Assembly (NCBI RefSeq): GCF_002812085.1
Contig: NZ_NPDM01000001.1
Coordinates: forward strand, 930,001 to 994,000
Source of the DNA: Leptospira levettii
GTDB taxonomy: Bacteria; Spirochaetota; Leptospiria; Leptospirales; Leptospiraceae
Length of the DNA: 64,000 bases
Reading direction: 5' to 3'
This document shows, piece after piece, positions 27,975 through 35,825 of the stretch (position 1 is its first letter; the number at the start of each line of letters is the position of its first letter). A program made the translations under genes and the position numbers. Below the pieces are notes generated by a model. It worked only from the letters and a program-made list of their open reading frames with translations. It had not been told where the DNA came from and did not search any database.

Positions 27975-28670
27975 ATGCAAAGAAAAAAAATTGCAGTTAT
28001 TGGAATTGGAAGTTTTGGAAAACTTTTCGTTCGTTACCTTTTTGAAGATGGACACGAAGTCATTGCAATTGATAAAGATCCAGTTGTCATAGATTCGATA
28101 AAGGATTTTGTAACAGTAGCGGTTACACTTGATGCAACAGATGAACATGCTCTCCGTTCACAAGGAATTGGTGATGTAGATTATGCAGTGATTGCATTAG
28201 CTGACGATTTTGAAACATCCATCATCTGTGCTGATAGTTTAAAAAAATCTGGAGTGAGTTTAATTTATGCCAGATACCAAACAGAACTTCAAAAAAAGGT
28301 ATTAGAACTTTTAGGGATACGCGATTTATTCAATCCTGAAGAAAGAGCAGCTAAAAGTATGGCAGAAACTTTTTCTTTTGCAGGAATGCGATCGAGTTTT
28401 TTGTTGTCTGATGAATATAGTGTAGTCGAAGTTACCGTTCCCAAACGATACATCAACAAAACAATTGCTGAAGCAGACTTAAGACACAAATACAATATCA
28501 ATGTGATTACAATCAAACGACCAACTACAAATAAAGATTCAAAACGCACATCTGATTCAAAAGTAGAGAAAATATTAGGGATTCCTCATGGGAATACTGT
28601 TCTTCGCGAAGATGACATTGTTGTTTTATTTGGATCCCAAACAGATCTGACAAAATTTTTAGAAACCTAA
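27975..28670 (+). CDS. trkA: TrkA/KtrA regulatory subunit (RCK domain)
   Basis: A 231-residue cytoplasmic regulator of the TrkH channel. It has an N-terminal RCK Rossmann fold with IAVIGIGSFGKLFVRYL (GxGxxG), AIDKDP and TLDATDEHALRSQGIGDVDYAVIAL. A C-terminal TrkA_C domain follows (VVEVTVPKRYINKTIAEADLRHKYNINVITIKR). The ATG at 27975 is used rather than a TTG four codons upstream that overlaps trkH. It gates potassium flow in response to nucleotide (family knowledge). Confidence 0.94.
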   Translation: MQRKKIAVIGIGSFGKLFVRYLFEDGHEVIAIDKDPVVIDSIKDFVTVAVTLDATDEHALRSQGIGDVDYAVIALADDFETSIICADSLKKSGVSLIYARYQTELQKKVLELLGIRDLFNPEERAAKSMAETFSFAGMRSSFLLSDEYSVVEVTVPKRYINKTIAEADLRHKYNINVITIKRPTTNKDSKRTSDSKVEKILGIPHGNTVLREDDIVVLFGSQTDLTKFLET

Positions 28671-28677
28671 AAATCAT

Positions 28678-29454
28678 ATGGGTCCAGAAAGAATCATTTG
28701 TTTAACAGAAGAACCAACTGAGATGATCTATCTGTTAGGTGAAGAAAAAAGAATTGTAGGAATCTCTGTTTATACGGAAAGGCCTGTCCAGGCCAAAGAA
28801 GAAAAAACAAAAGTTTCTGCCTTTATCAGTGGTAACCTTAAAAAAATACTCTCTCTTGAACCAGATTTGGTCATCGGATTTTCAGACATCCAAGGACAAC
28901 TCGCAAAAGACCTCATCGAACGTGGGTTAAATGTTCTTATCTTCAACCAACGTTCTATAAGCGAAATCATCTCCAATATGCAAATCATTGGTAATCTTGT
29001 AGGACAATCAGACAAAGCCAAATCCATCACAGATGATTGGCAGAAACAGATCCAAACCTGGCAAAAGGAAAATGAATCCATTCCTAAAAAACCCACTGTA
29101 TTTTTCCAAGAATGGGACGAACCTATGATCACAGGAATCCAATGGGTAAGCGAAGCCATTACACTTGCTGGTGGGATTGATAGTTTCTCCCACCTAAAAG
29201 ATCGTAAACTTGCCAAAGACAGAATCATCACGGCCGAGGATGTAAGAGACGCCAACCCCGATATCTATGTTGGCTCTTGGTGTGGGAAGGCGATGGACTG
29301 GGATTGGGTGAAAAACAAACCCGAATGGCAATCCACAGGTTTCATCCAAAACAACCGAATTTATGAGATGGACCCAAGCATTATATTACAACCAGGCCCT
29401 GCTTTGTTTTTAGAAGGCATACCAAAACTCAGAGAACTATTTTCAAAAGCTTAA
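28678..29454 (+). CDS. Cobalamin-type ABC substrate-binding protein without signal peptide
   Basis: A 258-residue protein of the BtuF/periplasmic binding family: RIICLTEEPTEMIYLLGEEKRIVGIS, LEPDLVIGF, FNQRSISEIISNMQIIGNLVG and PDIYVGSWCGKAMD are typical of BtuF-like proteins. The N-terminus (MGPERIIC) begins directly with the first beta strand, with no export signal and no room for one: trkA ends seven bases upstream. It is therefore probably cytoplasmic. No permease or ATPase is adjacent, but a TonB operon follows. Corrinoid binding is inferred from similarity. Confidence 0.82.
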   Translation: MGPERIICLTEEPTEMIYLLGEEKRIVGISVYTERPVQAKEEKTKVSAFISGNLKKILSLEPDLVIGFSDIQGQLAKDLIERGLNVLIFNQRSISEIISNMQIIGNLVGQSDKAKSITDDWQKQIQTWQKENESIPKKPTVFFQEWDEPMITGIQWVSEAITLAGGIDSFSHLKDRKLAKDRIITAEDVRDANPDIYVGSWCGKAMDWDWVKNKPEWQSTGFIQNNRIYEMDPSIILQPGPALFLEGIPKLRELFSKA

Positions 29455-29539
29455 TTACCCTCTTTGTCATCCATCTGTCATCTAAATGTAACAGAGATAT
29501 TCTAGATTTGAAACATATCAATCAGATATGGAGACATTC

Positions 29540-30379
29540 ATGAACGTTTCATGTAACCTGGCAAAGAAAAATATCACTTTGTCCTTTGTGATCGCACTTA
29601 TCACAATTTTTACAATTGTTGGAAAAATCGAAGCACAAGCGAATCCTACAACACCTAGCACAGAAACTACGCAAACAACGGAAGCACCACAGGAAACTCC
29701 TGCACCAGTAGCCCAAGCACCAGAACAAACTCCTACGCAAGATTCAGAAATCGGACTCGTAAAATTATTTGTAACTGGTGGATGGTCTATGTGGCCACTC
29801 CTACTTTCTTCAATCGTAGGTTTTGGAGTGATCCTAGAAAGGATGTACTTTTTCTTCACTGCAAAACTAATTAGAAAAGGATACAACCAAGACTTACAAG
29901 ATGCCATTGATGCTTCTGGTATGAATGGAGTAGATGAATTCTTAAAAGCAAATGAAGGTCAAAAAATCACTGACGTATTAAAAAATGGTATGGAAGTTTC
30001 TCAAAACGATCCTGAAATTTTTGCTGCTGGTATTGAAAGAGAAGCAGGTGAAGTGATGACACTTTTAGAAAAAGGTCTTACAGTTCTTTCTGCAGTATCA
30101 ACCATTGCACCACTTGTTGGATTCCTTGGAACTGTATCTGGTATGATCAATGCCTTCGATGCAATTGCAAATGCAGACCAAGTAAACGCAAAAGTAGTTG
30201 CTGGTGGTATCAAAGAAGCCCTCATTACAACTGCTGCTGGTCTTATTGTTGCGATTCCTGCAATGACATTTTACCAATACTTACAAGGTCGAGTTGCCTT
30301 CTTTACTTCTGAAGTAGAAGAAGCGGCAAACAAAATCTATAAAGAATACTTAAAACTCAAAGCCGGAAAAAAAGCGTAA
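29540..30379 (+). CDS. exbB: MotA/TolQ/ExbB proton-channel protein
   Basis: A 279-residue inner-membrane subunit of a TonB energy transducer. An N-terminal hydrophobic signal is followed by a Pro/Thr/Gln-rich periplasmic segment. The conserved core has a first membrane helix ([22 protein letters not shown]) and two later ones containing [24 protein letters not shown] and [22 protein letters not shown], the ExbB/TolQ signature. The ATG at 29540 is chosen because GGAG lies six bases before it; another ATG twelve bases earlier has no such site. It leads an exbB-exbD-exbD-tonB operon. Confidence 0.93.
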   Translation: MNVSCNLAKKNITLSFVIALITIFTIVGKIEAQANPTTPSTETTQTTEAPQETPAPVAQAPEQTPTQDSEIGLVKLFVTGGWSMWPLLLSSIVGFGVILERMYFFFTAKLIRKGYNQDLQDAIDASGMNGVDEFLKANEGQKITDVLKNGMEVSQNDPEIFAAGIEREAGEVMTLLEKGLTVLSAVSTIAPLVGFLGTVSGMINAFDAIANADQVNAKVVAGGIKEALITTAAGLIVAIPAMTFYQYLQGRVAFFTSEVEEAANKIYKEYLKLKAGKKA

Positions 30380-30399
30380 CGCTCGGTAAGTAACTAACC

Positions 30400-30819
30400 A
30401 TGATTAAGTTAAAGAAAAAACAAGAACTAGAGGAAATTTCGGCAGCATCCATGTCGGATATTGCCTTTCTACTCTTGGTATTTTTTATGGTAACAGCTGT
30501 ATTCTTTGTAAAGGAAGGTTTGAATATATCACTTCCACGCAAACAATCCGAACCTCAGCCTTTTTTACGCAAGAACGTATATGAAATTTTGGTCACACAA
30601 GACAGATACAAAATGCGTAACCCTGCTTTCGGAACCAAAGAATATGCTAGTTTAAAAGAGTTTCGTGATGACCTTAACCAAATGGAAATCCCTGACCTCA
30701 AAAACAAATTAGCACTCATTGTTACAACCGGTGATACCAAATATGCAAAGATGTTGGATGCTTTATCAGCAGTGCAACTTCGCGGATTTGAAAAAATCTC
30801 AGTGAGAAAGAAGAAATAA
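30400..30819 (+). CDS. exbD: ExbD/TolR family protein (first copy)
   Basis: A 139-residue single-span protein. A short basic N-terminus precedes [31 protein letters not shown], with the conserved membrane Asp (residue about 20) that carries protons in this family. The periplasmic domain follows. The stop is one base from the next exbD start. Two ExbD paralogues next to one ExbB imply a heteromeric complex. Confidence 0.92.
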   Translation: MIKLKKKQELEEISAASMSDIAFLLLVFFMVTAVFFVKEGLNISLPRKQSEPQPFLRKNVYEILVTQDRYKMRNPAFGTKEYASLKEFRDDLNQMEIPDLKNKLALIVTTGDTKYAKMLDALSAVQLRGFEKISVRKKK

Positions 30820-30820
30820 T

Positions 30821-31243
30821 ATGTTACGAAGAAAGAGAGTCGCACCTTCAGTTCCAGTAAGTTCGATGGCAGACATTGCCTTCTTACTTCTCGTGTTCTT
30901 TATGGTAACCTCCGTATTGGATTCCGATCCTGACCTTCCCATCAATTTACCAGATGTTCCTGGCGGAGAGCAGTTAAACAAAAAGATTGCGAATCTTTAC
31001 CTAACTGCAGATGAAACAAGAACTGTTTATTTCAATTCAGTGAAGATGGAATTAAACGAAGCAATGAGTGAAATCAGAGCTAAGATTGCCACTACTCCTG
31101 ACCTAAAAGTTTTGATCCATGCAGACCAAGACTTAACCTATGAAGAACTAGACAATGTTTTTGAAACTCTCCGAGAGATTGGTGCCCTAAAGGTTTCTCT
31201 TGTTACCAAGACCACCCAAGGTGGCGGATTAAAAGGTAAGTAA
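30821..31243 (+). CDS. exbD: ExbD/TolR family protein (second copy)
   Basis: A 140-residue paralogue of the preceding protein with [36 protein letters not shown], again with the membrane Asp in place. The C-terminal part ([37 protein letters not shown]) is the usual periplasmic dimer domain. It is followed after one base by the tonB-like gene. Confidence 0.92.
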   Translation: MLRRKRVAPSVPVSSMADIAFLLLVFFMVTSVLDSDPDLPINLPDVPGGEQLNKKIANLYLTADETRTVYFNSVKMELNEAMSEIRAKIATTPDLKVLIHADQDLTYEELDNVFETLREIGALKVSLVTKTTQGGGLKGK

Positions 31244-31244
31244 C

Positions 31245-31841
31245 GTGAGCGGAACTGTTGTTACACATAAAAGATCCAAACGAGAAAGAATCCATAGATT
31301 CATTGATCGTTATCGTATTGAAACGGGTCTTGTTATATCCGCCGTTATACAGGCGTTAATCATTCTTTTTTGGTTCACTCCTCATTTGGAAACAGATAGT
31401 TTGGATGATCTTGTGGAAGAAGTTGCCTTCATTGACAACGTCCAAATCCAAGAACCAACAACCGATTCCAAACCAACTGACGGTGACTTTGATCTAACTG
31501 ACAAAGAAAAAGAAGAAAAAAAGGAAGACCCACGCATTGCTGGAGCATCTGATCCAATCGTATCTGGTGCTACCTCACCTGTTGATTTATCACCGAATGT
31601 TCGTCCAGAATACACATCCGATGCAAAAGCTTTAGGTGTGACGGGAACCATGACTTTAGAAGTCATTATCTCCAATACAGGGGAAGTGCTTCGAGTTAGA
31701 TCCGTTGGTAAACAGTTAGGTGGTGGTCTTGAAGAAGAAGCGATCAAAGTTTATCGAAGAAAACGTTTTTCCCCATCCATATTAGAAGGAAAACCAATTA
31801 CTGTAAAAGTATTGGTTCCAATCCGATTTACATTGAATTAA
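31245..31841 (+). CDS. tonB: TonB-family energy transducer
   Basis: A 198-residue protein starting with GTG one base after exbD. A basic N-terminus leads into one membrane helix (ETGLVISAVIQALIILFWFTPH, residues about 26-47). An acidic, proline-poor linker follows, then a C-terminal TonB fold (GVTGTMTLEVIISNTGEVLRVRSVGKQLGGGLEEEAIKVYRRKRFSPSILEGKPITVKVLVPIRFTLN). The linker is shorter and less Pro-Lys-rich than in E. coli TonB. It should pass energy to outer-membrane receptors, none of which is in the window. Confidence 0.9.
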   Translation: MSGTVVTHKRSKRERIHRFIDRYRIETGLVISAVIQALIILFWFTPHLETDSLDDLVEEVAFIDNVQIQEPTTDSKPTDGDFDLTDKEKEEKKEDPRIAGASDPIVSGATSPVDLSPNVRPEYTSDAKALGVTGTMTLEVIISNTGEVLRVRSVGKQLGGGLEEEAIKVYRRKRFSPSILEGKPITVKVLVPIRFTLN

Positions 31842-31849
31842 ATCATTGG

Positions 31850-31950
31850 GGGCGAATCCACCACTGTTGCAGTGGTGGACCGGGCTCTACGCTTCAATCT
31901 GCAAGGAATGCAGGATTTCCGCTACGATCCCTTTCGCAAGGAAACCTTTC
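31850..31950 (-). repeat. Palindromic repeat element, copy A
   Basis: Non-coding stretch between tonB and doc. Read on the minus strand, 31931-31878 has conserved ends GGGA..GTAGCGGAAAT and GAAGCGTA..GCCCGGTC. They flank a variable hairpin, CTGCA/TGCAG (31911-31913 region with 31899-31903). It shares this design with 57380-57435. Directly attached is a perfect 9-base inverted repeat CCACCACTG-TTG-CAGTGGTGG (31858-31878). The variable stem with constant arms suggests a mobile palindromic repeat or a structured RNA; no known family is recognised. Confidence 0.55.
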
Positions 31951-31969
31951 ATCAATCGATTACTTACCG

Positions 31970-32365
31970 TTAGTTTCTAACTTTCGATACTTGTTTCAAC
32001 CACTTGGCCAACTGATCTTCTTTCATCGAACCATCGGCTACTTTTAAAATCGTGATCACAACGTCTTCTTCCGAAGTCTCAATCAAATAACCATTCATAG
32101 CAAGGAATACATACATCAAAAGAAACGATGTCCTTTTGTTTCCATCCATAAAGGGATGATTTTTAGCGATGCCAATTCCAAGGGATGCAGTGAGTTCAAA
32201 AATTGAAGTTTTTGGATTGTAATGCCAATGGTTCTTTGGTCGATCCAAAGCCGATTCTAGTAATCCTATATCGCGAATGCCTAATGCACCACCGTGTTGT
32301 TTGATTTGGTCTATATGGATTGCTTCAGCGATGTTTCGGTTTAACCACTTCGGTTCCCCTTTCAT
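31970..32365 (-). CDS. doc: Doc-type Fic-fold toxin
   Basis: A 131-residue toxin of the Fic/Doc superfamily. The motif AKNHPFMDGNKRTSFLLMYVFLAMNG (about residues 65-90) has the catalytic His, the phosphate-binding Asn-Lys-Arg and the Doc-like spacing. HGGALGIRDIGLLESALDRPKNHW at residues about 24-47 is the usual Doc N-terminus. By family knowledge Doc proteins phosphorylate EF-Tu. The start overlaps the stop of the upstream antitoxin by four bases (ATGA), the standard arrangement for a toxin-antitoxin pair. Confidence 0.93.
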   Translation of the reverse strand: MKGEPKWLNRNIAEAIHIDQIKQHGGALGIRDIGLLESALDRPKNHWHYNPKTSIFELTASLGIGIAKNHPFMDGNKRTSFLLMYVFLAMNGYLIETSEEDVVITILKVADGSMKEDQLAKWLKQVSKVRN

Positions 32366-32601
32366 TTCGCCAATTCTTTCAAGGCATTCCTATATTTTTT
32401 AGAAGCGTCTTGGTATAGTTCCATGGCAGATGCAAACTCAGGATCATAGGGAGACAAAAGGATCCCATTTTCTGTTTCCACAAGAAAGACAGTGTCTCCC
32501 TCATGGAGATTGTATTTTTCCAAAATGACTTTTGGGATGGTTGCGCCAGACGAATTCCCAATGGCACGAATCGTCGTTTTTTTGACAGCGGAACTTTCCA
32601 T
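32362..32601 (-). CDS. AbrB/MazE-type antitoxin
   Basis: A 79-residue swapped-hairpin AbrB-family antitoxin: TTIRAIGNSSGATIPKVILEKYNLHEGDTVFLVETENGILLSPYD, followed by a 30-residue helical tail that likely binds Doc. There is no ribosome-binding site before the ATG. The predicted -35 (TTGAAT, 32631-32636) and -10 (TATGTT, 32608-32613), 17 bases apart, place transcription start at about the A of the ATG, so the mRNA may be leaderless. Autoregulation by the antitoxin or the complex is expected from the family. Confidence 0.9.
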   Translation of the reverse strand: MESSAVKKTTIRAIGNSSGATIPKVILEKYNLHEGDTVFLVETENGILLSPYDPEFASAMELYQDASKKYRNALKELAK

Positions 32602-32607
32602 AGTTAT

Positions 32608-32636
32608 AACATAAGTAATAACAGAAAAGGATTCAA
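32608..32636 (-). promoter_or_regulatory. Predicted promoter of the antitoxin-doc operon
   Basis: On the minus strand TTGAAT and TATGTT are separated by 17 bases, with six bases between the -10 box and the ATG. The overlapping direct repeats TGTTAT...TGTTAT (within 32606-32623) and the palindrome GTTATAAC (32603-32610) may be the antitoxin's operator. Confidence 0.45.
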
Positions 32637-32670
32637 TCGAATTTTCCAGAACCTACAATATTAATAGAGA

Positions 32671-33516
32671 TTATTTCCCTGGCTCCGGTAATTCTAAAAC
32701 CTTATCCACTTCTTCCATAGGTTTCACTGGAATTTCGATTTTTTCGATTCGGATTTCATGGACAAAATCAGGATCTTCAAAACGGTCTAAGATGGAAATC
32801 CTTCTTGGGTATTGTTGGTTGTTCCATGGTTCATAGAATCCATATTTTAAAACACCTTGGTAAAAACCGAATAATTCTCGGTAGGTAAATTCCATCCATT
32901 CCAAAGCACCACTTTTTTTCTCAAAGTATCCAACATACTGATCCGTATCTGGGTTTGCATTCATCTGCACTGACGTAAAATAAACAACTTCGTAACTTTG
33001 ATTTAACTTCTCTTTTGTGCCAGCATATTGGATGATAGAGTAATCTTTTAATCGCCATGGCAAAGTGAGATATAGACGTAATGATTCCAAATATATTCTG
33101 ACCTCAGTATCATCACTGTACACCTTACCCGTATCAGCTGCAATTTGGTACGTGGATTTTTTTTCTAAACCATAAATAAGGCCTTTTTTTTCTCCGCCAA
33201 GGAACTCAACCTGCATGGCATCTGCTTCAAAATCGAGATACACTCGCATCCTCAATTCAGGTTCTTTGATGGGAGTAAAAAATCGAACAAAGTTAGAGTG
33301 CCATACATCCTTGATGATAAATTGAACTTGTTTGTATTGTTTCCAATCACCAGGGGTTAATTCTTTGATGGGCGGGTTTGTAACAACTGCTAGGCCTTTC
33401 TTTTTTAGATCTAAATCCACTTTGTCATATGACAAATGAGGTGGTCTTAAGTCGGCTGTGCCACAAGAAACAAATAAAAGAAGAGAAAATAGAAAGATTA
33501 CAATAGAACGAAACAT
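32671..33516 (-). CDS. Putative lipoprotein of unknown function
   Basis: A 281-residue protein. From the ATG at 33516 the N-terminus is MFRSIVIFLFSLLLFVSCG, a convincing spirochaetal lipoprotein signal with Cys18. Longer starts up to 33585 are open but would place the signal internally. The mature part is beta-rich with many aromatic residues and a short C-terminal Pro/Glu tail; no domain is recognised. It stands alone between the toxin-antitoxin pair and the phasin gene. Envelope location is inferred. Confidence 0.78.
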   Translation of the reverse strand: MFRSIVIFLFSLLLFVSCGTADLRPPHLSYDKVDLDLKKKGLAVVTNPPIKELTPGDWKQYKQVQFIIKDVWHSNFVRFFTPIKEPELRMRVYLDFEADAMQVEFLGGEKKGLIYGLEKKSTYQIAADTGKVYSDDTEVRIYLESLRLYLTLPWRLKDYSIIQYAGTKEKLNQSYEVVYFTSVQMNANPDTDQYVGYFEKKSGALEWMEFTYRELFGFYQGVLKYGFYEPWNNQQYPRRISILDRFEDPDFVHEIRIEKIEIPVKPMEEVDKVLELPEPGK

Positions 33517-33668
33517 AAGGGTAACTTGCATCATAAATGGAAAGATGTCAATAGGGAAAGTGAAAGGAAGTAAACCCTCTGACAAAGGTTCATTTACATT
33601 TCATTTGCATCTTAGTTTGTTAGACTTGATTCGGGTGAATAGTTGGAAGTGATATGAGAAAGAATGAG

Positions 33669-33716
33669 ATAAAAAAAGAAAGAAGAGAAAGGGCCGGAGA
33701 TCCGACCCTCTCTTTA
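33669..33716 (-). terminator. Rho-independent terminator of the phasin-like gene
   Basis: About eleven bases after the stop codon, minus-strand AGAGAGGGTCGGA pairs with TCCGGCCCTTTCTCT (mismatches and a G-T pair inside the stem), followed by a run of T (33670-33680). Confidence 0.7.
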
Positions 33717-33726
33717 TAAAGGATGA

Positions 33727-34098
33727 TTATGCTTTTGCAGCACCTGTTTTTTTGATTGATTCTGCTACTTCATTGATTTTCGCTTTTACAGATTCAATTT
33801 TTCCTTCAGGCATTTTTGCTTTGATTTCTTCAGCAATTTTGTTATAGTTTTCTACGATTTTAGAACGAGTTTCGTCGTAGTTTTTTCCAGCAACACTAGA
33901 GAATTCTTTAATGTCTGTTAGGATTTTGTCCACAGATTGGCGGATCTTAACTGATTCTTCAGTATTGTCCAAAGCACCTTTAGAAACTAACTCGTTGTAA
34001 GTAGATTCCAATTGTGTTTTTGCTTTTTCTAAACCTTCTTTTCCAGATTGAAAAAGACCGATTCCAGCGTTAAGAATGTCCATGATTTGTTTTTCCAT
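33727..34098 (-). CDS. Phasin-like helical protein
   Basis: A 123-residue, almost entirely helical and charged protein without cysteine or signal peptide. The heptad-like pattern [30 protein letters not shown] and the overall length resemble phasin/PhaI-type granule-associated proteins. AGGAG sits seven bases before the ATG and a strong terminator follows, consistent with high expression. Upstream lie two tandem palindromes likely to be an operator. No polyhydroxyalkanoate synthase gene is nearby, so granule association is inferred from sequence style only. It could instead be a general coiled-coil structural protein. Confidence 0.72.
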   Translation of the reverse strand: MEKQIMDILNAGIGLFQSGKEGLEKAKTQLESTYNELVSKGALDNTEESVKIRQSVDKILTDIKEFSSVAGKNYDETRSKIVENYNKIAEEIKAKMPEGKIESVKAKINEVAESIKKTGAAKA

Positions 34099-34123
34099 AA
34101 TTTAGCTCCTGGTTTTCACCTAT

Positions 34124-34159
34124 TTGTGCAATGCACAATACAGTTATGTGCGTTGCACA
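34124..34159 (-). promoter_or_regulatory. Twin palindromic operator of the phasin-like gene
   Basis: TTGTGCAATGCACAA (34124-34138) is a perfect 15-base palindrome, and TGTGCGTTGCACA (34147-34159) is a second one around the same TGC-N3-GCA core. Their centres are 22 bases apart, two turns of the helix. They lie 26-61 bases before the ATG, over the expected promoter. Cooperative binding of a dimeric regulator is the simplest reading. Confidence 0.65.
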
Positions 34160-34254
34160 AAATTAAACAAGTACTTTTTCTAGGTTAGATCGTTTTTTTT
34201 GAAATTTTTTTCGGATCTCTACGGAGATACTATGGGATCAGACTTAAAGAGGGT

Positions 34255-35547
34255 TTAGATTTCTAAAGCACTGATGGGTTCTTTTTGTTGGGCCATGATC
34301 GATTCCAAAAACTTCACATAGGCTTCGCGACCAGGGTATTCCACTTGGTTGACACCGGTTTTGACAGCAGCTTCCGCCACAGCAGGTGCAACATGGTATA
34401 ACACGCGTTCGTCGAGTGGTTTTGGAATGATGTAATCTTCCCCAAATCGAATTTCGACTTCGTTATATGCTTCACATACTTCGACAGGAACTGGTATTTT
34501 TGTGAGTTCGCTGAGAGCATACGCAGCTGCAAGTTTCATTTCCATGTTTACCACTTTTGCACGGACATCAAGTGCCCCACGAAAGATAAAAGGAAATCCG
34601 AGTACGTTATTCACTTGGTTAGGATAATCACTTCGACCTGTTGCCATAATGAGATCTGGTCTTGCACGTTTTGCATCTGGGTAAGGAATTTCAGGGTCTG
34701 GATTGGCAAGAGCAAACATCACAGGTTTCTCAGCCATTGTTTTCACCATTGCTTCCGTCACAACGTTTGCAACTGATACTCCAATGAATAGATCGGTTCC
34801 AGGAAAAATATCTTCTAGTGTTTCGGCTTCTGTGTTACGAACAAAAGGAAGTTTGGATGCATGTAAATTAGTTCGTTTGTGATTGATTACACCACGAGAA
34901 TCCAACATAAAAATGGATTCGTGTCTCACTCCAATATGAGTTAACATCTCGGCAATGGAGATAGCAGCAGCTCCTGCCCCATTGATGACAACTTTTAAGT
35001 TTTCTGCTTTTTTTCCAGTGATCACAAGTGAATTGAGAAGTGCAGCAGTGGATATAATTGCAGTTCCATGTTGGTCATCATGGAACACTGGGATTTTCAT
35101 ACTCTCATCCAAAGTTTTTTCAATGTGAAAACATTCCGGAGCACGGATGTCTTCTAAATTGATTCCACCAAACGTTGGTTCGAGGGCTTTTACAATGGTA
35201 ATGAATTTTTCAGGATCTGTTTCGTTGATTTCAATATCAAACACATCGATGCCTGCAAATTTTTTAAATAAGACTGCTTTTCCTTCCATCACTGGTTTCC
35301 CAGCGGAAGCTCCAATATTGCCAAGACCCAAAATGGCAGTTCCATTGGTGATGATCCCCACTAAATTTCCACGGTTGGTATATTCATAAACGAGATCTGG
35401 TTGTTTTTCAATTTCAAGGCAAGGGTATGCGACACCTGGTGAGTAGGCTAATGACAAGTCATAACTGTTCTCCGTTGGTTTTGTCGGAACTACTTTGGTT
35501 TTTCCTTTCGGAAACCTAGAGTGATACTCAAGCGCGTGATTTTTCAT
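34255..35547 (-). CDS. Malic enzyme (malate dehydrogenase, oxaloacetate-decarboxylating)
   Basis: A 430-residue enzyme making pyruvate and CO2 from malate. Family motifs are [15 protein letters not shown], the catalytic region [39 protein letters not shown], the metal-binding [15 protein letters not shown] and [18 protein letters not shown], and the nucleotide-binding [17 protein letters not shown]. This is the short bacterial form, without the C-terminal phosphotransacetylase domain of MaeB. Coenzyme preference cannot be read off. The gene stands alone. Confidence 0.96.
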   Translation of the reverse strand: MKNHALEYHSRFPKGKTKVVPTKPTENSYDLSLAYSPGVAYPCLEIEKQPDLVYEYTNRGNLVGIITNGTAILGLGNIGASAGKPVMEGKAVLFKKFAGIDVFDIEINETDPEKFITIVKALEPTFGGINLEDIRAPECFHIEKTLDESMKIPVFHDDQHGTAIISTAALLNSLVITGKKAENLKVVINGAGAAAISIAEMLTHIGVRHESIFMLDSRGVINHKRTNLHASKLPFVRNTEAETLEDIFPGTDLFIGVSVANVVTEAMVKTMAEKPVMFALANPDPEIPYPDAKRARPDLIMATGRSDYPNQVNNVLGFPFIFRGALDVRAKVVNMEMKLAAAYALSELTKIPVPVEVCEAYNEVEIRFGEDYIIPKPLDERVLYHVAPAVAEAAVKTGVNQVEYPGREAYVKFLESIMAQQKEPISALEI

Positions 35548-35631
35548 GGTCTATTTTCCCATGATTTATGATTCGATGGAAAATCCTAGAATAAATTGGG
35601 GCTATTGCCTTCCAAAAAGCCAAAGATTCTT

Positions 35632-35754
35632 ATGTCACTCAAGATTTTTTTGAAGAAAACAGGTCAAATCGAATTGAATTACCAAAATGGATCAACAATG
35701 ATCTTGGATCCAAAACCAGATCGGTCTCTCCATCGCCAAAATGAACCACAATAA
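35632..35754 (+). CDS. Possible 40-residue small protein
   Basis: An ATG frame of 40 codons (begins MSLKIFLKKTGQIELNY, ends HRQNEPQ) in the gap between malic enzyme and the hybrid kinase. There is no clear ribosome-binding site or known family. It is listed because the gap otherwise lacks content and the composition is protein-like. Confidence 0.25.
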   Translation: MSLKIFLKKTGQIELNYQNGSTMILDPKPDRSLHRQNEPQ

Positions 35755-35825
35755 AACAAAAATTTTTTAAATATTTGTCGTCTGATCAACCTGTTATCTA
35801 TAAAAATTGTCTGTTTAAAAATCAA

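Noticed and set aside
31858..31878. Hairpin after tonB considered as a Rho-independent terminator
   Set aside because: The stem is strong but is followed by ACCGGGC rather than a T-run, and it is attached to the repeat element, so it is described as part of that element.
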